The translations under genes and the position numbers were made by a program. A model generated the notes under the pieces. That model worked only from the letters and a program-made list of their open reading frames with translations. It did no database searches and was not told where the DNA came from. Of a DNA stretch of 64,000 bases, positions 32,983 to 41,412 are shown in pieces. Origin of the DNA: JBCBKU01 sp965267475 (GTDB lineage Bacteria > Pseudomonadota > Alphaproteobacteria > Rhodobacterales > Rhodobacteraceae); the NCBI GenBank assembly GCA_965267475.1, contig OZ254079.1:3658001-3722000 (forward strand), written 5' to 3'. The stretch's first letter is position 1; every line of letters begins with the position of its first letter.

Positions 32983-34470
32983 TCAGACCGTCATCGTTGC
33001 CGAAACAGCACGTTTCCATCGGTCATATCTTGCCGAGCGCTCTGTCTCAGCCATAGCGGGTTCAAAGCGCCGTTCGCGCGCCCAGTTGGCAGCAAATTCA
33101 TCTTGCGCCGGATAGACGCCGGCCTGCATACCGGCCAGCCAGGCGGCGCCAACGGCTGTGGTTTCCAAGACCTCGGGGCGGTCCACGGGCGCACCGATGA
33201 TGTCGGCCAGATACTGCATCGTCCAATCACTGGCGGTCATCCCGCCGTCCACGCGCAACACATTGTCGCCCGAGGCGCCGGGCCAGTCGGCCGTCATCGC
33301 CTCAAGCAGGTCACGTGTTTGATATCCAACGCTTTCCAAGGCCGCGCGCGCCAATTCCTCGGGGCCGGAATTGCGGGTCAGACCGTAAATCGCACCGCGG
33401 CATTCGGCGTGCCAATAAGGCGCGCCAAGCCCCACGAAGGCGGGCACCAGAACCACGCCTTGTTCGGCATCCGCAGCTTCGGCCAAAGGCTGGGTTTCAG
33501 ACGCTTCGCGGATCATCTTCAACCCGTCGCGCAGCCACTGAACGACCGCACCGGCGATGAAGATCGAGCCTTCCAACGCATAGGTCCGTTTGCCGTCTAG
33601 CTGATATGCGATTGTCGTCAGAAGCCGGTTTTTGGACGGAACTGGCGCATCGCCAGTGTTCAAAAGGGCGAAACAACCCGTCCCATAGGTGGACTTCAAC
33701 ATGCCAGGTTGGAAACAGGCCTGCCCGACTGTCGCGGCCTGTTGATCGCCCGCAACGCCGAGAATCGGGATCTCGCGCCCGAACAGGTCCGCGCGGGTGC
33801 GCCCGAACTCACCTGCGCAGTCGCGCACTTCCGGAAGCATCTCCATCGGAACGCCCAGAAGCTTGCAAACCTCTTCGTCCCAGCGGCCTTCGCCGATGTT
33901 GAAAAGAAGCGTCCGCGCGGCGTTGGTGGCATCGGTCACATGGGCCGTGCCACCGGTCATCCGCCAGATCAGATAGGTATCGACCGTGCCGAACAGCAAT
34001 TCGCCGCGGGCCGCGCGTTCGCGCGACCCTTCGACCTGATCGAGGATGTATTTGACCTTGGTGCCCGAGAAATACGGGTCAAGCAGCAGCCCGGTCCGCT
34101 CGGTCACCATCGGCTCATGCCCGGCGGCCTTCAGTTCTTCGCAGAACGGAGCTGTCCGCCGGTCTTGCCAGACAATCGCATTGTGGATCGGTTTACCGGT
34201 GTCCTTTTCCCAAACGAGCGTCGTTTCCCGCTGATTGGTGATGCCAATGGCCGCGATATCCTTGACGTCGATCGACGCCTTTTCGATCACCTCGCGGCTG
34301 GTCGCGGCCACCGTAGACCAAAGATCTGATGGATCATGCTCGACCCAGCCCGAGGCCGGGAAATGCTGCGGAAACTCTTCCTGAGCCGACGCAACGATCT
34401 TGAGGCCCTGGTCAAACAGGATTGCCCGGGACGATGTCGTTCCCTGATCGATTGCCAGAATATAGGTCAT
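32983..34470 (-). CDS. glpK: Glycerol kinase
   Basis: GlpK phosphorylates glycerol to sn-glycerol 3-phosphate. The 495-residue protein has the N-terminal ATP-binding loop DQGTTSSRA and GWVEHDP. The FGGY-family motif GVVLVPAFVGLGAPYW and the C-terminal signature VDGGMTASDW are also visible. The ATG at 34470 follows GAGGGGAC. It starts ten bases after glpD ends, so the two enzymes of glycerol uptake and oxidation are in one operon, with glpD first. No glpF or glpR gene is next to them. Confidence 0.97.
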   Translation of the reverse strand: MTYILAIDQGTTSSRAILFDQGLKIVASAQEEFPQHFPASGWVEHDPSDLWSTVAATSREVIEKASIDVKDIAAIGITNQRETTLVWEKDTGKPIHNAIVWQDRRTAPFCEELKAAGHEPMVTERTGLLLDPYFSGTKVKYILDQVEGSRERAARGELLFGTVDTYLIWRMTGGTAHVTDATNAARTLLFNIGEGRWDEEVCKLLGVPMEMLPEVRDCAGEFGRTRADLFGREIPILGVAGDQQAATVGQACFQPGMLKSTYGTGCFALLNTGDAPVPSKNRLLTTIAYQLDGKRTYALEGSIFIAGAVVQWLRDGLKMIREASETQPLAEAADAEQGVVLVPAFVGLGAPYWHAECRGAIYGLTRNSGPEELARAALESVGYQTRDLLEAMTADWPGASGDNVLRVDGGMTASDWTMQYLADIIGAPVDRPEVLETTAVGAAWLAGMQAGVYPAQDEFAANWARERRFEPAMAETERSARYDRWKRAVSATMTV

Positions 34471-34480
34471 GTCCCCTCCC

Positions 34481-36052
34481 TCAGGTCGCTTTTGCGCCTG
34501 CCTCTTGCATCCAGATATCCAGCGCTTCCGCTTCCGCATCGCTGAACCGCAGGCCAAGCTTGGACCGCCGCCACAGCACGTCCTTTGCCCGGCGCGCATA
34601 TTCGTGTGTCATAAGCCAGCGCACTTCGGCTTCGGTCAGGTTAAAGCCAAACGTCTGGCCCAGATCTTCCGCAGATTGCGCGTGGCCCAAGATTTGTCGC
34701 GCTTCGGTCCCATAGGCCCGGACCAGGCGCCTGGCCCAGCGGTCATCGAGAAACGGAAAATCCTTCTGGAGACCGGCCACCATTGCGTCGAACCCGTCCA
34801 CTGCGAAATCCCCGCCCGGTAGCGTGACGCCTGCCGTCCAGGCCGATTTCGTCCCCGGAAAGAACGGCACGATCTTTTCCATCGCGTGCTCGGCCAGCTT
34901 TCGATAGGTCGTGATCTTGCCGCCAAAGACATTCAGGATCGGCGGTCCGTTTTCATCCAACGACAAAACATATTCGCGGGTCGCAGCGGTGGCCGATTTG
35001 GCACCATCATCATAGAGCGGCCGCACCCCCGAATAGCGCCAGACAATGTCGTCTCGCGTGACCGGCTTTTTGAAATAACCAGAGGCGAATTTCAGCAGGT
35101 AATCCGCCTCTTCATCCGTGCATTCGGCCTCGCGCGGGTCCGCCTGATGGTCCTTATCGGTGGTGCCGATCAGCGTGAAGTCGGTCTCATAGGGGATCGC
35201 AAAGATGATCCGCCCGTCGGTGCCCTGAAAGAAGTAACACTTGTCGTGGTCGAACAGCCGCTTGGTGACGATGTGGCTGCCGCGGACCAGACGCACCCCC
35301 TCGGTCGAGTTCAGCCGGACCTTGGTCTGGATCACGTCCTGCACCCAAGGACCGCCCGCGTTCACGACGACCTTGGCCCGATGGGTCGACCTTGCGCCGG
35401 TCACCACATCCTCGACCTCGATCTCCCACTGATCCTTGCCCCGGGTGGCTGAAGTGACCTTGGTTCGCGTCATGATCGTGGCGCCGCGAATCTCGGCATC
35501 CCGGGCGTTCAAGGCCACAAGGCGAGCGTCTTCGACCCAGCAATCGGAATACTCATAGGCTCGCTCAAACCGGTCATCGATGGCCGCGCCCGCCGGATCC
35601 GACCGCAGATCCAGGGTCCGCGTGCCCGGCAGGATCTTCCGCCCGCCCAGATTGTCGTACAGAAACAGCCCGAGACGGATCAGCCAGGCCGGACGGCGCC
35701 CCTTCATCCAGGGCATGAACATCGACAGAAGGCGCGAAGTTGGCGTCTCACTCTCGAACCGCATGTCCTTGTGATAGGGCAGCACAAAGCGCATCGGCCA
35801 TGAAATATGCGGCATGGCTCGAAGCAGGGTTTCCCGTTCGATCAACGCCTCTCGGACCAGCCGAAATTCAAAGAATTCCAGGTATCTGAGGCCGCCGTGG
35901 AACAGCTTCGTCGAGGCTGACGAGGTCGCCGAGGCCAGATCATCCATCTCGGCCAGCGTCACGGACAGCCCTCGGCCCGCCGCGTCCCGGGCGATACCGC
36001 AGCCGTTGATGCCACCACCAATGATGAACAGATCGACTGGCTCGTCGCTCAT
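34481..36052 (-). CDS. glpD: Aerobic glycerol-3-phosphate dehydrogenase
   Basis: This 523-residue FAD-dependent enzyme oxidises glycerol 3-phosphate to dihydroxyacetone phosphate and passes electrons to quinone at the inner membrane. The N-terminal dinucleotide-binding fold reads FIIGGGINGCGIARDAAGRG in two halves (about 8-27), and ATSSASTKLFHGGLRYLE follows. TTDKDH and the GGKITTYRKLAEHA motif are also typical. The ATG at 36052 is chosen for the AGGGGAT sequence nine bases upstream and for the family start. It is the first gene of the glp-glg array. Confidence 0.96.
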   Translation of the reverse strand: MSDEPVDLFIIGGGINGCGIARDAAGRGLSVTLAEMDDLASATSSASTKLFHGGLRYLEFFEFRLVREALIERETLLRAMPHISWPMRFVLPYHKDMRFESETPTSRLLSMFMPWMKGRRPAWLIRLGLFLYDNLGGRKILPGTRTLDLRSDPAGAAIDDRFERAYEYSDCWVEDARLVALNARDAEIRGATIMTRTKVTSATRGKDQWEIEVEDVVTGARSTHRAKVVVNAGGPWVQDVIQTKVRLNSTEGVRLVRGSHIVTKRLFDHDKCYFFQGTDGRIIFAIPYETDFTLIGTTDKDHQADPREAECTDEEADYLLKFASGYFKKPVTRDDIVWRYSGVRPLYDDGAKSATAATREYVLSLDENGPPILNVFGGKITTYRKLAEHAMEKIVPFFPGTKSAWTAGVTLPGGDFAVDGFDAMVAGLQKDFPFLDDRWARRLVRAYGTEARQILGHAQSAEDLGQTFGFNLTEAEVRWLMTHEYARRAKDVLWRRSKLGLRFSDAEAEALDIWMQEAGAKAT

Positions 36053-36186
36053 CCCATATCCCCTAACACGTGAACGCTGCCCTTCTGGCATGGTTTGTCC
36101 CACTGTCAATCGCCAACATAGCGCGGTTCAAGTGGCTGCAAACACACACTGTGCCATATCGGCAACGGGACAAGACAGAGGGGAAA

Positions 36187-36387
36187 TTGACCATCTGGGA
36201 ACCGTATATTGTGTGGTATGGCAGTTTCGAAGGTGTTCGGTTACCCCGGTCCCTGCTGGACCGATGTCGGGCGAAAGCCCTGTTTCCGCCGGTACCGAGC
36301 CACCATCAGCGTTTTGTACTTCCGCGAGAGTTGCGGACATGGATCCTCCCTGACTGGACAGGCCGCGCTTTGTCGCGGCCTTTTTTT
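36187..36387 (+). ncRNA. Structured non-coding RNA with 6S-RNA-like architecture
   Basis: No protein-coding frame explains this interval, but the plus strand folds well by eye. A closing stem pairs 36191-36200 with 36347-36357. Inside it lies a single-stranded 5' side (36201-36213), then stems 36214-36222 with 36299-36305 and 36237-36249 with 36289-36298. A GGGC-GAAA-GCCC cap lies at 36269-36280. The 3' side of the central bubble carries a small hairpin, TCCGC/GCGGA, at 36321-36337. A perfect terminator follows. Closing stem, central bubble with a 3'-side hairpin, and an irregular terminal stem are the defining layout of 6S RNA, the regulator of housekeeping RNA polymerase. The 5' end and promoter are not fixed, and another structured RNA is possible. 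Confidence 0.5.
36361..36387 (+). terminator. Rho-independent terminator of the structured RNA
   Basis: GGCCGCG (36361-36367) and CGCGGCC (36374-36380) form a perfect 7-bp stem with a six-base loop, followed by seven T residues. There is no A run on the left side, so it works only for a plus-strand transcript. No plus-strand protein gene precedes it, which is the main reason to look for an RNA gene. It reaches into the stop codon of the convergent SRAP gene. Confidence 0.9.
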
Positions 36388-37048
36388 AGGCATCTAGGGG
36401 TTCAATCAGGTCGGGTCCCGAGGCCCGGTTCGAATTCACAGCCGGATCGACGCGATAGAATTGCAGGACGTCGTCTTCCGGGGCCTTCATCAATACCGCT
36501 GCGCCAGCGCCCTCTTCGCCCAGCCACTTGGCCCAATCGCCTGGTTCGAGCACCACGGGCACACGGTGATGAATGGCCGACATCGCTTGACCCGCAGAGG
36601 TGGTGACGATGGCGCAGGTCACATGCCGGGTCTCTTCACGCTCCCATACCTGCCAGACGCCTGCAAAAACCAACGGAGCGCCATCTGCCCGCTGGATGTA
36701 CCAGGGTAGCCGTTTTCCGTCGGTATCCTTTGTCCATTCGTAAAAGCCCGTCGCGGGAATCAGGCAGCGCCGGTCCCGGCAGGCTTTGCGGAAGGCGGGT
36801 TTCTCGGCAATCGTCTCGGACCGCGCGTTGATCAGAAGCGGGCCATCGTTTGGCTTTTTGTACCAATGCGGGATGAACCCCCAACGCATCGATACCAGTC
36901 GCCGCGCATCGTCGCTCATCACAACGTGGATCTGCGTGGTCGGGCAGACGTTGAAATTCGGCACATCCGGCAAGTCGTTCGCAGGTAGTGCCTCAAAAAG
37001 CTGCGCCATCGCATCGGGGGGCAGTGTGATCGCGAACCGTCCGCACAT
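36386..37048 (-). CDS. SRAP-domain protein (YedK/HMCES family)
   Basis: SRAP proteins form a protective crosslink with abasic sites in single-stranded DNA. The 220-residue protein begins MCGRF; after methionine removal C2 is the catalytic cysteine that makes the thiazolidine link. Other family residues are in the NARSET motif, GFYEW and the HHRVPVVL stretch with its histidine. It ends convergent to the structured RNA, and its upstream region is shared with the divergent ArsR gene. No other SOS gene is next to it. Confidence 0.93.
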   Translation of the reverse strand: MCGRFAITLPPDAMAQLFEALPANDLPDVPNFNVCPTTQIHVVMSDDARRLVSMRWGFIPHWYKKPNDGPLLINARSETIAEKPAFRKACRDRRCLIPATGFYEWTKDTDGKRLPWYIQRADGAPLVFAGVWQVWEREETRHVTCAIVTTSAGQAMSAIHHRVPVVLEPGDWAKWLGEEGAGAAVLMKAPEDDVLQFYRVDPAVNSNRASGPDLIEPLDA

Positions 37049-37146
37049 GTCTCAATCCTTACAAAAGACCCCGCGACAGCGCGACCCCTTGCATTTTCTC
37101 TCTATTTATCCACATGATGCCCCGCTGGAGACAAACTGGGACAGGT

Positions 37147-37455
37147 ATGTCTGGGGGATTGGATAACACGCTGGCGGCCTTGGCCGACCCAACGCGACGC
37201 GCCATTGTGACGCGACTCGCCCACTCTGACGCGACCGTGTCCGAGCTTGTGGGCCAGTTTCCATTGGCGCAGCCGACCATATCGAAACATCTGAAGGTGC
37301 TGGAACGGGCAGGCCTTGTCACGCGCCGCCGCGAAGGCACGAAACGGCCATGCCATCTGGAATCGCGCGCCTTGGAGGCCCTGGAAATCTGGCTGTTCGA
37401 CCAGCGGCTGGAACGCCAGCGCAGCATGGACCGGCTTAGCAATCTTCCGAAGTGA
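37147..37455 (+). CDS. ArsR-family winged-helix regulator
   Basis: This 102-residue protein shows the ArsR helix-turn-helix: ALADPTRRAIVTRL (about 10-23) and then VSELVGQFPLAQPTISKHLKVLERAGLV (recognition helix about 45-60). It lacks the paired cysteine metal sites (ELCVC type) of ArsR/SmtB metal sensors, so the effector is unknown. Related genes often sit beside SRPBCC/AHSA1-domain proteins, but none is here. The ATG at 37147 follows GGGACAGG. The next gene is convergent (stop at 37489). Confidence 0.88.
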   Translation: MSGGLDNTLAALADPTRRAIVTRLAHSDATVSELVGQFPLAQPTISKHLKVLERAGLVTRRREGTKRPCHLESRALEALEIWLFDQRLERQRSMDRLSNLPK

Positions 37456-37488
37456 GCGGGGCGCCCGAACCGGACGCCCCCGCCTAGA

Positions 37489-39048
37489 TCAGTTGGCCTG
37501 GGTGATCCGGCCGTCCGTATAGGGCGTATACGGCGCGTTGGCCGCCAGGTATTCGGCCACCACATCCGCAAGATCCGGTCCGAAGTCATAGGCGTTTTCG
37601 GCATCGACGAACATCGAATAACCATCGCCACCGTTCCGGATGAAGTCATTGGACACAACGCCATAGACTTTCGCAGGGTCAATCGGCGCACCGCCGACCG
37701 TGACGTCTGAAATCCGGCTGCCCACGTCTTTCGACAGATCGAACGTGTAGCTCAGCCCGGCGACCTGCGGGAACCGTCCGGCCACATCGGCGTGTTCGCT
37801 AACCCCGTTCTCCAGCGCATCCAGCATGGTCTGACCGGTGATCTGAAAGGTCGAAAGCGTGTTCTGGAACGGCAGAACCGTCAGAACTTCACCCTTTGTG
37901 ATCGGACCGGCATCGATATCGGCCCGGATCCCGCCAGAGTTCATGAAGGCAATATCGATCCCCTGATCTTTAACCCGTTCCAGCATGGCATCCGCAATCA
38001 GGTTCCCAGCAGAACACTCCACCTGCCGGCACACGGCGCGATCTCCGGTGATCACGTCGGCGCTTTCCGACACGACCTCATTCCGGATCTCATTCAGCGG
38101 CTCGGCCAACTGTTTGACACGGGCGACCGTGGCGGCGTCTTCGGCGACGCTGGCATCCAGAAGAATGGGTTCTCCGGACGCAGCGGTGACATTGCCGTCG
38201 TCGTCGAAGGTGACGTTCAACTCACCCAGGTATTTCCCAAACGCAAAGGCCTGAACGATCTGAACGCCGTTGGTGACGGTGGGATAGGGTCCATCGGCAC
38301 CATCATCGGTGTTCGACAGGAACGTGTTGGTGTGCCCGCCCACGATCACGTCGATCCCGGTTGTGTTGATGGCGATGGCGAGGTCGGTTGCGTAGCCGGA
38401 GTGGCTGAGCAACACGATCTTGTTCACGCCATCGGCTGTCATCGCGTCAACCTCGGCCTGGATGGCCGGGCTTGGGTCCGTGAAGATGACATTGCCCGGG
38501 CTCGACAATTCGTCGTTGTTGATGGGCGTGACACCGATCAGACCGATCCGCTCGCCCGCCTTTTCGACAACGACAGACTTCTGGATGACGCCGCGCAGCG
38601 CTTCTTCCCCGGCCATATCGGCATTTGCCATCAGCATCGGAAAGTTGGCGGCTTCGGCATATTCAATCAGACCCTCGGGGCCATTGTTGAATTCGTGGTT
38701 GCCCACGGCCATGGCGTCATAGCCAAGCTTGTTCATCATCTCGGCCGCCAGTTTCCCCCGGTAGAACTGGAAGAACAGCGTTCCCTGGCTCATGTCGCCG
38801 CCATCGACAAGCAGATAGTTTTCTGCCCGGCCCTTGGCGTCTTCGATCGCCGTCACAAGACGCGCGATTCCACCGAAACACTTGCCTTCGGCATTGTCCT
38901 CGGCGCCGCAGCCCGAGTTGAATCGGCTGATCGGCTCAAACCGATCATGGAAGTCGTTGGTGTGCAGAATGGTTAGGTTGAAGTCAGCTGTCGCCATGCC
39001 GGCCGAAATGGCCAGGGCGCCAGCAGCGGCCATAAGTGTTGTTTTCAT
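37489..39048 (-). CDS. Periplasmic bifunctional metallophosphatase / 5'-nucleotidase
   Basis: This 519-residue protein starts with a signal peptide (about 1-21). A metallophosphoesterase domain follows, with motifs HTNDFHDRF, VDGGDMSQG, VGNHEFNN and GGHTN. Its C-terminal 5'-nucleotidase domain carries FMNSGGIRAD and SNDFIRNGGDGYSMF. This is the UshA/5'-nucleotidase architecture, which strips phosphate from nucleotides or UDP-sugars outside the cytoplasm. The ATG at 39048 is chosen because it starts the signal peptide and has GGGGG upstream. Products could feed the nucleoside salvage operon at 53170-57678, but that is inference. Confidence 0.92.
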   Translation of the reverse strand: MKTTLMAAAGALAISAGMATADFNLTILHTNDFHDRFEPISRFNSGCGAEDNAEGKCFGGIARLVTAIEDAKGRAENYLLVDGGDMSQGTLFFQFYRGKLAAEMMNKLGYDAMAVGNHEFNNGPEGLIEYAEAANFPMLMANADMAGEEALRGVIQKSVVVEKAGERIGLIGVTPINNDELSSPGNVIFTDPSPAIQAEVDAMTADGVNKIVLLSHSGYATDLAIAINTTGIDVIVGGHTNTFLSNTDDGADGPYPTVTNGVQIVQAFAFGKYLGELNVTFDDDGNVTAASGEPILLDASVAEDAATVARVKQLAEPLNEIRNEVVSESADVITGDRAVCRQVECSAGNLIADAMLERVKDQGIDIAFMNSGGIRADIDAGPITKGEVLTVLPFQNTLSTFQITGQTMLDALENGVSEHADVAGRFPQVAGLSYTFDLSKDVGSRISDVTVGGAPIDPAKVYGVVSNDFIRNGGDGYSMFVDAENAYDFGPDLADVVAEYLAANAPYTPYTDGRITQAN

Positions 39049-39172
39049 TTGGAAGCTACCCCCTGATGGACGGATACTGTGATCAGTCTGGCCGTCTTGT
39101 CGGGCAGCCGCAAGCCGAGAAGACCAATGTATTCCAATTGCCGCCAGGGAAGGCTGGCCCCATATATCGGGG

Positions 39173-39898
39173 ATGAGCCTTGCGCGCATGATAAACGGCC
39201 TGATTCACGCCTGTCTGTCCACGGCCCTGGCCATGGGCGTGTTTGCCTTCTTCGCCGTTCCGAATGCGCTGCGCGCCTTTGCCCCGGATCTCGACGGATT
39301 CGTTGAGATCTCGCCCACCCTGCATATTGATGACCCAGCAGCCGCCACACGCGTTCAAGGGCTGATCCGTCAGGCCGAGGCCGAGACCCAGGGCTTCTTC
39401 GGCCCGCTTCAGACCAATCCGGTTTGGGTCGTCTGCACGACACCAAGCTGTGCGCGCGCCGTCTCACTGCGCGCCAACGGGCTGACCTATGGCTACACCT
39501 TGATCGTTCTGGGACCCCGCGGGATCAATCAACGTACAGCGACCCACGAACGGGTCCATGCCGAATTGCACCAATACATCGGATTGGAGGACATCCTGGA
39601 ACCCAAGTTTCCGGCCTGGTTCGATGAAGGGCTTGCCACTTACCTGTCCGGCGACACCCGCCTGCGCGGCCCGGCCAACCCGCGCGAGGCTGACTGGATC
39701 CGCGAGGCGCGTCGCCTGACCGATTGGCGGCGACTTGGGATCACGCGCGACTGGAACGCCCGATACAGCGCCGCGTCGCGTCTGGTCGAGGAAATCGAAG
39801 ACATGGTCGGTCGGGATGGGCTTCAGGACCTGATCCGCCGGGTGGGTGAAGACGGTGTGTCTTTCGACCAGGCCTTGGCGGAGGCGATGGGACGTTAA
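39173..39898 (+). CDS. Membrane-anchored or exported HExxH metallopeptidase candidate
   Basis: This 241-residue protein has a hydrophobic N-terminal segment (about 8-30) that can act as signal or anchor. The downstream domain contains HERVH at 125-129 (THERVHAELHQ) and then WFDEGLATYL with E152. Two zinc histidines plus a glutamate about 23 residues later is the arrangement of gluzincin peptidases, and FDEGLA is their usual third-ligand motif. Two cysteines (C88 and C93) might be disulphide-linked. I cannot name the family or substrate. It overlaps no other gene and is divergent from the 5'-nucleotidase. Confidence 0.72.
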   Translation: MSLARMINGLIHACLSTALAMGVFAFFAVPNALRAFAPDLDGFVEISPTLHIDDPAAATRVQGLIRQAEAETQGFFGPLQTNPVWVVCTTPSCARAVSLRANGLTYGYTLIVLGPRGINQRTATHERVHAELHQYIGLEDILEPKFPAWFDEGLATYLSGDTRLRGPANPREADWIREARRLTDWRRLGITRDWNARYSAASRLVEEIEDMVGRDGLQDLIRRVGEDGVSFDQALAEAMGR

Positions 39899-39926
39899 CG
39901 GCTTGACCTTGTCCGACCTCGGCGGC

Positions 39927-40277
39927 ATGTCGCGGCCCATGCTGATCTACAAGATTTTCCGCGCCGACGAATGGGCGGCGTTTCAGGCAAAGGGCGAAAC
40001 AGACGGCGCAGCCATCGACCTGACAGACGGCTACATCCATATCTCGACCGCAGATCAAGTGGCTGAAACCGCAGCAAAGCACTTCGCCGGGGAAGACGAG
40101 CTGATGCTTCTCGCGCTCGACAGCGATGCTCTGGGCGACGCGCTGAAGTGGGAGCCGTCGCGGGGCGGCGCGCTGTTTCCCCATCTCTACCGTGCGTTAA
40201 GCCTGGATGAGGTCATTTGGGCCAAGCCGCTGCCCTTTGGTCCGCATGGTCATGTCTTCCCGGACGGCGTTTTATGA
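39927..40277 (+). CDS. DUF952 family protein
   Basis: The 116-residue protein shows the DUF952 signatures IYKIFRADEW near the start, DGYIHISTADQV in the middle, and FPHLYRALSLDEV towards the end. The family is small and cytoplasmic and its biochemical role is not established. Starts at 39927 (MSRPMLIYK) and 39939 (MLIYK) are both possible; the longer frame from 39846 overlaps the peptidase gene and lacks support. The stop codon overlaps the pyrD start (ATGA), so the two are coupled, a common pairing in Rhodobacterales. Confidence 0.87.
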   Translation: MSRPMLIYKIFRADEWAAFQAKGETDGAAIDLTDGYIHISTADQVAETAAKHFAGEDELMLLALDSDALGDALKWEPSRGGALFPHLYRALSLDEVIWAKPLPFGPHGHVFPDGVL

Positions 40278-41332
40278 GCGGGCTTGAGACCCTTGGTCTT
40301 AAGCTTTTCCACCGGCTCGACCCGGAACGCGCCCATGATCTTTCTCTGAAGTCCCTGCGCCTTGGCCTTGGCCCATCGATCAGCCCGCCCACATCGACGG
40401 AGCTGCAAACCGATCTTGCCGGGATGACGCTGCCGAACCCGGTTGGTCTTGCGGCGGGCTATGACAAGAACGCCGTGGCCCTTTCGCCCCTGATGCGCGC
40501 GGGCTTTGGTTTCATTGAAGTGGGCGCCGCCACGCCACGCCCCCAGCCCGGAAACCCAAAGCCAAGGCTCTTTCGCCTGACCAGGGACCATGCTGCCATC
40601 AACCGGTTTGGGTTCAACAATGACGGCGCCGCTGCCATTGCGAAACGCCTGGCTCTGCGCCCGGAAGGCGTGCCCCTTGGTCTGAACCTGGGTGCAAACA
40701 AGGACAGCCCCGACCGGGCAGGCGATTTCGCACGTGTTCTGGACAGCTGCGGCGCCCATATCGATTTCGCGACAGTCAATGTCTCTTCCCCCAACACCGA
40801 GGCCCTTCGCGATTTGCAAGGGACCGAAGCGCTGGAACGGCTTCTGGCCCAGGTGATCGACAGCCGCGCGGCGCTGCCCAATGCGCCGAGGATCTTCGTG
40901 AAGATCGCCCCGGATCTCTCGGGATCGGAAATCGACGAGATCGCCGAAGTCGCGGTCAAGGCCGGGATCGACGGGATCATCGCCACGAACACAACGACTG
41001 ACCGCGGCGGCCTGACGGACCCGCATGCCGCAGAAAAGGGCGGCCTGTCCGGGCAACCGCTGTTTGAACGTTCAACCCGCGTGCTGGCGCGCCTGTCCCG
41101 GGCCGCCGGTCCCGGGATGCCGATCATCGGTGTGGGCGGCGTCGGATCCGCCGAACAGGCGTTTCAGAAAATCCGCGCCGGTGCGACGGCGCTCCAGCTT
41201 TACACTGCGCTGGTCTATGAAGGCCTGTCGCTGATCCCGCGGATCTGCCGCGGGCTTGAAGACCTGGCACGCCAGAACGGGGCCAAAACCCTGGCCGAGG
41301 TCCGGGGCACGAACCGCGACGCCTGGCTTTAG
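40274..41332 (+). CDS. pyrD: Dihydroorotate dehydrogenase (quinone), class 2
   Basis: PyrD oxidises dihydroorotate to orotate in pyrimidine synthesis and passes electrons to quinone. The 352-residue length with an N-terminal helical extension (1-40) for membrane contact, and the serine in NVSSPNTEALRDLQ as the catalytic base, mark class 2. FMN-site motifs GLAAGYDKNA, TNTTTDRGGL and IGVGGVGSAEQA are visible. The start overlaps the DUF952 stop by four bases. An intergenic repeat and a long hairpin follow. Confidence 0.97.
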   Translation: MSGLETLGLKLFHRLDPERAHDLSLKSLRLGLGPSISPPTSTELQTDLAGMTLPNPVGLAAGYDKNAVALSPLMRAGFGFIEVGAATPRPQPGNPKPRLFRLTRDHAAINRFGFNNDGAAAIAKRLALRPEGVPLGLNLGANKDSPDRAGDFARVLDSCGAHIDFATVNVSSPNTEALRDLQGTEALERLLAQVIDSRAALPNAPRIFVKIAPDLSGSEIDEIAEVAVKAGIDGIIATNTTTDRGGLTDPHAAEKGGLSGQPLFERSTRVLARLSRAAGPGMPIIGVGGVGSAEQAFQKIRAGATALQLYTALVYEGLSLIPRICRGLEDLARQNGAKTLAEVRGTNRDAWL

Positions 41333-41344
41333 GTCCCCCTTCCC

Positions 41345-41363
41345 TTCATCTTGGCCAAAATAC
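41345..41363 (+). repeat. Copy 3 of the TTCATCTTGGC 3'-flanking repeat
   Basis: TTCATCTTGGCCAAAATAC lies 12 bases after the pyrD stop, with one inserted C relative to the copy after pcs. It lies at a convergent gene end like the other two. Confidence 0.6.
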
Positions 41364-41412
41364 GCATCCGCCGTCCCCGCCCGGGCAAAACATCGCTGCC
41401 CGCCACATGCCC

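Noticed and set aside
36070..36606. Open frame of 178 codons on the plus strand across the glpD-SRAP gap
   Set aside because: It runs straight through the perfect terminator and deep into the convergent SRAP gene, has no ribosome binding site, and its translation shows no family features. The RNA interpretation explains the interval better.
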